Shown: positions 56,911 through 64,000 of the stretch, in pieces
How positions within the stretch are numbered: position 1 is the stretch's first letter
How the letters are laid out: each line of letters starts with the position of its first letter
NCBI GenBank assembly: GCA_020881915.1
Contig: JAJFPB010000010.1
Coordinates: forward strand, 1,922,001 to 1,986,000
Source of the DNA: Paramyrothecium sp. XJ0827
Lineage: Eukaryota; Ascomycota; Sordariomycetes; Hypocreales; Stachybotryaceae
Length of the DNA: 64,000 nt
Reading direction: 5' to 3'
Program-made: the position numbers and the translations under genes
The notes under the pieces: model-generated
Seen by the model: only the letters and a program-made list of their open reading frames with translations
Database searches by the model: none
What the model was told of the DNA's origin: nothing

Positions 56911-59033
56911 TTATACACCCAGGTCTTTCTGGACCATGCCCTTGCAGATGGGGTGATAAAAGTCCTTGTTCTTCGCAAATGTGTCCAAGGCTAGCTGGCG
57001 GTCGACCTTGTTGAGGGCCCGGAACAGAGGCCTGACGTACTTCATGCGACCAACCTTGCCCAGGAGGTCAGCTGTGCCTTCAAGACTGGTTCGGTCATTC
57101 GCCTTCAAAGCAATCAGGTAATACGCTGACTTCAGCTCAACGTTCTTGGTGGCAACAATATCGTAAACCTTGCCCAAGAGCTGAGCACGCTCGGGGCTCA
57201 GAGGTTCTGACTGCTGAACCTCTCCCAAAAACACCAGCTTCTGATTCGCAGTGAAGGATTCAACATCCTTTGCGTTAGGTTCATACGACTGTTCTATCGA
57301 TCAGCAAATCGGCGCGAGTGGGGGACAAACAGGGTCAATCACATTGTTCTTCCACTTCTCCGCGAGTTCATAACACTGATTCGCCAAGGTGGTGTCAAAT
57401 TCAGGTTTCGGCGGCAGACCTGGCGTGTAAAACCTGCCCTCCCAGTCGATTTCTGCCACCTTCTGCTTGATGGCGTCGTCACCAAGGTTGTTGAAGAAAT
57501 CCATGAAGGTGGCCTTGAACTCAAAAGAATCGAGCGACTTTCCAGACCACTTGGTGAAATAATGAGGGATGAACTTGTCAAAATTCTCACGGCCGACGAC
57601 CTGCTCCAGGTAGTACACGAGGTGGAAGCCCTTTTCGTAAGCCACCTGACTGTAGACGTCCTCGGGATCCACGTTGTCATGGTTGATGATCAGTTTGGTG
57701 TACTCGTGGTCCTTGCCGAAGAGCTCGATAGCATCCTCTGTGGTAGAGTTAGACCCAAGACATGCGACCAATTTTCACCGACATGCCACTTACCTAGTCC
57801 CTTCCAGCCGATGAGCGCAGAGAAATCAAACTCAGCGGGGCCGTGGATTTCAGCTTGGATGCGACGCTCCAGGTACATGGTCCATCCCTCGTTCAGCCAG
57901 CTGCGATGCTTTAGTGACGGATGCTCAAGATGATCGAGCCATTGACAACTTACAAATGCTCCCAGCTGGAGTTGGAGACAAGGTTTCCGCTCCAGCTGTG
58001 ACTGAGCTCGTGCGCAATCACGTCTACATTCTGCCTATCTCCGCTGATGATAGTTGGGGTGGCGAATGTGTAAATTGGGTTCTCCATACCTGCACTTGTT
58101 AATCTTCATCCACCGCCGAAAGAGTCGTTACTCACCTCCGTAAGGGAAGCTGGGCGGTAGCACCAGGACATTGTAGGCACCCCACTTGTAGGGGAACACC
58201 AGTTTCTCGGCAATCTCCATGAATTTCTCCATGTCGCGCTCGAGCTCCCACTTGCACTCCTCGATCTCGTTGGGACCACTGGCAACGACGCTACGGGGGC
58301 CGATAGGAGCAGTCACAATGTCTCCGGACGCAACGGCGAAGAGGTATGAGGGGATAGGAACCTTTTGCTCGAACTTGTAGAGCTTCTCTACGCCCGGCGT
58401 GGCCGTGTGATCACCCACGGGAACGCCGCTGGCAACGACCGGTAGGGTCGATGTGAGGTTGAAGGTAAAGGTGGACTTGACATCTGGCGTGTCTTGGCAG
58501 GGGAATATGGAGCGGGCGTTAATGGCTTGACATTGCGAAAACATGTAAGGATGCTTCTGGTTCGAGGTCTGAGCCGGCGTAAGCCATTGCAGAGCAGTGC
58601 ATTTCTCCGTGGTTTCAAGCTCGATGCTCAGATCAATGAGCTGACCCTTGGAGACGCCATCCGGCACCGAGATGTGCAGCGGTGCTCCCAGGGGCTCGGT
58701 GTGATCCTTGAGCTCCCATGCGGAGGACGTGGAGTTGATGGACACGCCCGAGACCTTGACGTATCTCGAGTCCAGAATCACCTCCTTGCTTTCCTTGTCC
58801 GTTTGACTTTCAAGCTGCAGGACAACAGAGCCCTTGAGCCGCTTGGACTCAAAGTCAATGTTGAAATTGGCCGTAGTGTGCCGGGTGCGCCAAGCGCCGT
58901 AGTTGGCTAAAGTGCTGGGGTCCCGAGTCGCCATCGTGACTGATGATGCAAAGCCTCTACAAAGATAGGTTTCCAGCGGTTTCGGCGGCGTCTGAAGCTT
59001 GAAGGCTTTTCGGAAAAGAGAAAACCACGTCAT
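56911..59033 (-). CDS. LAP2: leukotriene A4 hydrolase-type M1 aminopeptidase
   Basis: Bifunctional zinc aminopeptidase/epoxide hydrolase family (yeast Lap2). Five exons: 59033-58136, 58089-57954, 57900-57791, 57737-57331 and 57288-56911. From ATG 59033 the protein has 642 residues; from the in-frame ATG at 58934 it has 610, the usual cytosolic length. The extra 33 residues ([13 protein letters not shown]...) are basic and Phe/Leu-rich and could be a mitochondrial presequence. Numbered from the longer form, the substrate-binding GGMEN (299-303) is rebuilt across intron 1, the zinc site is HELSH (326-330), and Glu349 lies 18 residues on in WLNEGW. Introns are very short (46, 53, 53 and 42 bp); the last has a weak GTTTGT donor. 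The C-terminal helical domain ends DLGV. Confidence 0.95.
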
Positions 59034-62000
59034 GAATTTTAGCCCACAGTTAGGATCCAGACATCCGCCCGCATATAACCGACAGATGGAGTCGCAGTTG
59101 CGCAGTCCCATACGCATCCACACCCGTCCAGTAACTGATCATGTTCACGTGATTCTCTTCCACCTGTTCAGCCACTTTGTGGCGTTGCTTGAAAGGTCAG
59201 CTTGCTGGTACAGGGTAGGAAGAACGTTTCCTCGCCTGGTTCATTTACTGGAAACACCGGATCGAGGAGCTCTCCGTTGAGGCTAATGTGCCTGGTGCAT
59301 TAGTTTCGCCATCGTCCTACAACGTGGTCTACCCGGCATGCCATTTGCCAAGTCGATTTGGATAAGGCGTAAAACGCAAAGGTCGAGATCAAACGTTGAA
59401 CCCCAGGAAGTCATCAAGCCATGAACGTGCAATGGATCAACAAGTTTCTCAAACTTAGCAAATAGTGGATTGCATGATAGCGTGTTCCAAGACGATCCTG
59501 CCAAGGGCCCAAATTGCCGTTCCCTTCCTTCTTGGTGCTGCTTTAGGGGGTTACGAGCAGTGCTGACAACGGAAGAGGGGCTTCACCAAGACGGCTTCTG
59601 CCACGGGAGGAGACGTGCAATATCAACTGCCGACATGCCGTGATGATAGCCATTGCGAAGAGGGGTTTCAAACACCCGAGGTCTACCCTGTTTTCTGGTA
59701 CGCCATATCTACGCCCAGAGCAGTGATCCACATGTCAATGTGCTCGGACGCGGATTGACTGTCATGCAAACATCAGTGGTCATTGCGATTGTTTGTCTGT
59801 GTTCTTTATTATGACCGTGCGCGATCGAGATTCATGCTGTGAAAAGAAAAATTCACGAACCTATATCAACTCAACTTGACGATCACCCCGCACATGCACG
59901 TCCAAGGCTGACGTCCAAGGGAGGTTTGAAAGCTGCCGTCAACACAGAGTCGTGCCCGGCCGATTCCCGCAGGGTGTGTCTTGCCAGAGATTGCGTAGCA
60001 GCCGGCCAAGGCCAATGTTCCAGCAGAGCAACTGGAGATGTTTCAGCATTTCTCCGAAGTGGGAAGCAGGGTTCTACGCAACGCTCGAATAAGTTTAGTA
60101 ACCTGCTTACAGTGACTTCGCGCATGCAGTTATGTTCACATATCCACACATTCTTATGCAGGCGAGGAACAAGGCCCATGAGCATGCATCTTGGCATCCC
60201 ATCTAGCATGCTCTTGATAATGTATGACCAATCTAGCATGCATCAGCTCTAGATTGTCAAATTTGTCTGCGCATGATGCGCGCGTTGCAGTGGTGGTGTT
60301 CGAGCGTGCATCGAGTGGCCTTTGGTTGAATCATGGCAGTCGCGCTTAGAGAGTGACTCGACTACCTTAATGCATGTGACGCGATGAGCGGTCCGACTGA
60401 ATCAGAGATTCGACAACAGCAAAGGGCGGCTTCCACGTCCAAGCGCATGCATTGCAGATTTCGCCCGACATTTGCCGCCGGTTGATTGGTGTCTCTGTGA
60501 GGAAGCCCAAGATGGCACGCCGAGCCAGATGCTTACAAGCCTGGCATAAGATTGCGTTTCGGCTCCCCACAAATGCTACCGTTCGGTAGCACTAGCAGAT
60601 GTGCAGTTTTCGCTCCGCCAAGGGCTTCGATTGGAAACACCTTGCAGCCCCTCATGGATTGAGGAGACGAAATCTCTTCGTTCGACGCACCACCATACCA
60701 ACACGCACTACTGATCTCTTTATCTCCCGAATGACGACGGGTGGACATTCGAGAACGACGTTTAGATTATTGTCAATATCGCTTACAGAGATTGCCTCGC
60801 TTGGTCGTGGAGACTCCTATGTTCGTGTGTTCCCATCGCTGTCAAGTCTGTAGTATGAGCTGGGACTTTCTGCGGTCCGGACGGTGCAGAAGTGGGTCAT
60901 GTGACGAGCGTAAGGGTTCCGAGGGGCTGTGTGCTTGGGCAAACATGGATGTTTGGTTCGTTGACAGGACCAGGGTCCCTGTGCTTAAATGCGGACATAT
61001 GGCTTTCGAGACCCAGCACGCGTTTCTGAAGCAGACGCTGGCTGCACCAAGCGAGTACCTGCAATTTCTTCAAAGGCCGGGCGAAACTGGAACTAACAGC
61101 ACGCTTTATCTATATCGGGGGGGGGAAACCACACAAAACCCTTGCCCCGGACATGAGGCAAGATCGGGGGAACTAACCGCAAAGCGCAAGGAGCGTTCGA
61201 CAAATCCCTGTCCCCCGATGCAGGACGTGCTACCCGGGTCCGGCCAGCTCTCGCCGGCTGTCTTGGCGAAAGTGCAAAAGGCTGACCAACAGTGATTTGT
61301 CGCATCCGCAGGATCGGGATTTAGCGGGAATCGAGAGCAGACTGACGTTGGCTCATGGCTGACATTGGGCACAAGGCGAGGGTCACGCCCTGTAGAGAGA
61401 AACCCAAGAAACACCAATTGCAAACGAGAATATCTCTTTACAATTGTGGTGTTGACAGCAATTTCAATGGTCATATCAGACGACTTATAGGGTCGTGGCT
61501 AGGTGTTTCTGGCTTGACTCGGGAGCAACCACGTGGCTATATTGATGTTCGTCTGTTTCACTCACCTGCCAAAGACGGTTTAATGAGACAAGTAGTTCTT
61601 TCACAAGAAGACGCGGAGGCATTGTGCTCTCTGACGCCTTTGAGTCAATATGACTTGCCTAAAGAAAGATGCCAAAACTTGGTACCGAGCTTTACCGAAT
61701 GCCTCAGTGGCGCCTGGCTAGGACTAGGAAGTGCCCCGGCGGATGGACCAATATCACTACAGGCCCGGGATGATTTCAAGGTACACCTCACACAATGGCA
61801 TTGACGGCAGGTTTCCCAAAACCGTGTGCAATCACTTGCCTCATGGCAAGACGCAACAAGACAGGGCAAGGACAAGCTGCCCTTGTCCTTGGAAGCACCA
61901 ACGGGCCGGAGCACCCAAAGCACCCTCATGCGGGTTTGTCCTTGTGTCCGGTATCATGGCGCGCAGTGTGATTAATGTGCAGCAACCAAGCACCAGTGTG

Positions 62001-64000
62001 CGGGGTGGTTCAACCTGGACACAAGCCGGGATGCCTGGTAATGCAGGGCAGGACGAGTGAGTAGTCTCGTGTTTTGTGCAGATGAGATCTGTTGATAAGC
62101 TGAAAAGCGAACCTGCTCACCTGTGTATTAGCCTGAATATTATCACAGTCCAGCCCTTGCACAATGGTCTCCATAAGACATGGGTGCACCGAATCTGCTC
62201 CCCGTATCCCACGCTCTAGACAACCGGGTAAAACCACCGAAACATCCCGGGTAGAATGTGGCTTTCGGGGCAATGCACGTCGTTTAAGGGAGTCGCAGAG
62301 GTTTTTCATTGGTTGGTTGGTTGTCGGGTTTCCTGTGTTGTTGGTTGTTTAGTTGGGACGTCTAGGCCTGTGGAGGGGATGGCAACGAGAGCCGAGCCCG
62401 CCCAGTCGGAAGCCCTTCCCCCATGCAAGGCCAGGACTTTGTAAGATAGCGGTCGAGTTGACGATGATGCGATGCTGTGCGCCGAATTTGCAGGCTAAGC
62501 ATATTGAAAACTCGGAAGGCAAAAGGAACCAAAAACGAAAAGTGACTGAGGGTGGCGGTGTATGCCGTCAACCACCAGACACGGGACGGAACGGGAGCGC
62601 TGACTTTCTTTTTCATCGCAAGACCTGACGAATAGAGCATGTGTGTCGTGGAACACGTTACAGGCTCGTGGAAACATCCTGTCAGAGAAACTCCCTTAGT
62701 GGCGCTTTTCGCTTGTCTTCTCGAGGGAACGCTGAAGACTCTTAGTCAGTACCCTCTCTGCTCAGGGAGGAGTATCATAGGTAGCTGGAAACACCAGAAA
62801 CACGGCCTCGAACGTCAAACACACATCGAGACCGGACCCCTGCCAAAAAGACATTATGGTGCAACGGCACCGCTAGGGTCTAAAACAACTGCGGCTGCCC
62901 TCGAAGGGGACTAGAACAGCCGTGAGGAGAAACACACGCAGCGGTGCACCCTGTAAGCTGTCGGCCGAGGCACAGATCACTTCCGTGATACGGGACAGTA
63001 AAGGGTCTGTGCGTCGACGAGTCGGTGCTAGTGCCGTTGACGTTTGCCATGGGTTATCAGTGATGAAACCAAGTCACCACCATTGGGTTTCCGCGGCTGG
63101 TCCTATGCAATCGACGTCCGAGTTGACAGAGCCGAGTGAGGGACCAAGCTCCAGATCATGGGTGGGCAGATGGCAAGGTGTGTGTCGCTCGGCGTGGTAT
63201 AGTATATGTCTGCTGACGTCTTCGATAGTCGATGCCGTTCTGGCCTCGATCGCCTCGCTGGATGGGTCCTGATCATGGCTGCATGTTGCGTGACTAAGGC
63301 AAAAGGAGATCATGTCAAGACAAGAAAGAGACCGTTGCTAGCTCGCCCGTTCGCCAACGACTCAGATGCAGAGTACGTTTCGGGAGATGTGCAGTCGCCA
63401 ATCATCCACGGCAGTCCCCCGTGGTGGCATTGGCTAGTTGATCTGCCGGCCAGCTGGGGAGGGCCTATCAAGCAGGAAATGGACCTTCGCGTCTTTCGGA
63501 CATGGTAGGTAAGAGGATCACCGTGACCACCAGGCACCACGATAGCGCGCCGATCGTCAGTCGTGCATGGGGAGCTTTCATCAGGTGGATGACTATTGAC
63601 GGCCACAGGAGTGAGCCTGAGAGGTGCAGCAATCCGATGCCTGGCACCTAGCCCGGCCGAAACGAGCCTAGAGCCGACTGCCTGAGTCTGTTACTCGACA
63701 TTTTGGTGAGCACAGATCGCGCTGCGGGTGCTGGGCTAGTTTTGGGACGTCTGTGTGGCGCCGTGCTAGACTGTCACCGGGTTTGATCCTAATACCACGG
63801 GACTCCCCCTTCCCGGCGTTTGCCAGTTTGGTTGAAGAGGTGAAGGAAGAAAATGGATAGGATGGTGCGGGCGGGGGTCGGCGGATCTCAACCAAAGATG
63901 ACCGGGTGATGCGAAACAGGAGACATCAGTGACAGCAGGCCTCCTTTCGCCTCGCGAGCCGCAGTGCCGGCCCCCAGAGGGCAAAAGGGAATGGAGAGAA
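59034..64000. other. 5-kb right flank without supported genes
   Basis: Frames up to 184 codons are present (60741-61295 and 61355-61804, plus strand), but none shows a domain, good composition or convincing splice partners. The left end should carry the aminopeptidase promoter. A hairpin of two 10-bp arms (CAAGGACAAG/CTTGTCCTTG) sits at 61867-61891. No tRNA, telomeric repeat or mobile-element protein was seen. Confidence 0.5.

Noticed and set aside
60741..61804. Two plus-strand frames (184 and 149 codons) in the right flank
   Set aside because: Random-like composition, no domain, no plausible introns linking them; best read as chance.

Overview
This is nuclear DNA of a filamentous ascomycete, most likely a sordariomycete of the Hypocreales type. 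Protein-coding genes carry short introns (mostly 42-116 bp) with GTAAGT/GTGAGT-like donors, CTAAC/CTGAC-like branch sites and CAG/TAG acceptors. Two tRNA genes carry the intron one base 3' of the anticodon. The gene set (5-oxoprolinase, AN1 zinc finger, SFA1, Nup85, second mitochondrial aconitase, Cex1, OMA1, LaeA-like methyltransferase, Unc104 kinesin, Ten1, LTA4H-type aminopeptidase) is ordinary fungal housekeeping. Genus cannot be fixed from sequence alone. Most gene models below were spliced by hand from translation and splice signals, and every CDS model sums to a whole number of codons.

Layout. 1-6.2 kb: a repeat-bearing left flank, then 5-oxoprolinase (-). 6.2-13.5 kb: a gene-poor stretch with AT-rich islands, one RRM-type gene (+) followed by a 43-bp triple repeat, and a split tRNA-His. 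13.5-29.6 kb: AN1 finger (+), endonuclease III homologue (-), S-(hydroxymethyl)glutathione dehydrogenase (-), Nup85 (+), Aco2-type aconitase (+), a 653-residue orphan (-), and a 58-residue two-exon small gene (-). 31-42.2 kb: Cex1/SCYL1 pseudokinase (+) with a split tRNA-Phe 70 bp downstream, DUF2462 small basic protein (+), PLP decarboxylase (-), soluble cytochrome b5 (-), OMA1 protease (-) and a LaeA-like methyltransferase (-). 42.2-46.9 kb: an unusually long gene-free region upstream of the methyltransferase, with several G-rich minisatellites. 46.9-59 kb: Unc104/KIF1 kinesin (-), a 118-residue conserved small protein (+), Ten1 of the telomere CST complex (-), a DUF952 protein (+) and an LTA4H-type aminopeptidase (-). 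59-64 kb: no gene that I can support.

The genes do not form an obvious pathway cluster. Thematic links are loose: 5-oxoprolinase and SFA1 both concern glutathione, Nth1 and Ten1 concern genome maintenance, and Cex1, a tRNA-export factor in yeast, sits beside a tRNA gene. I found no convincing new multi-gene system. The items most worth a second look are the small or spliced genes easily missed by annotation, the RRM gene with its repeat, and the long region upstream of the LaeA-like gene.
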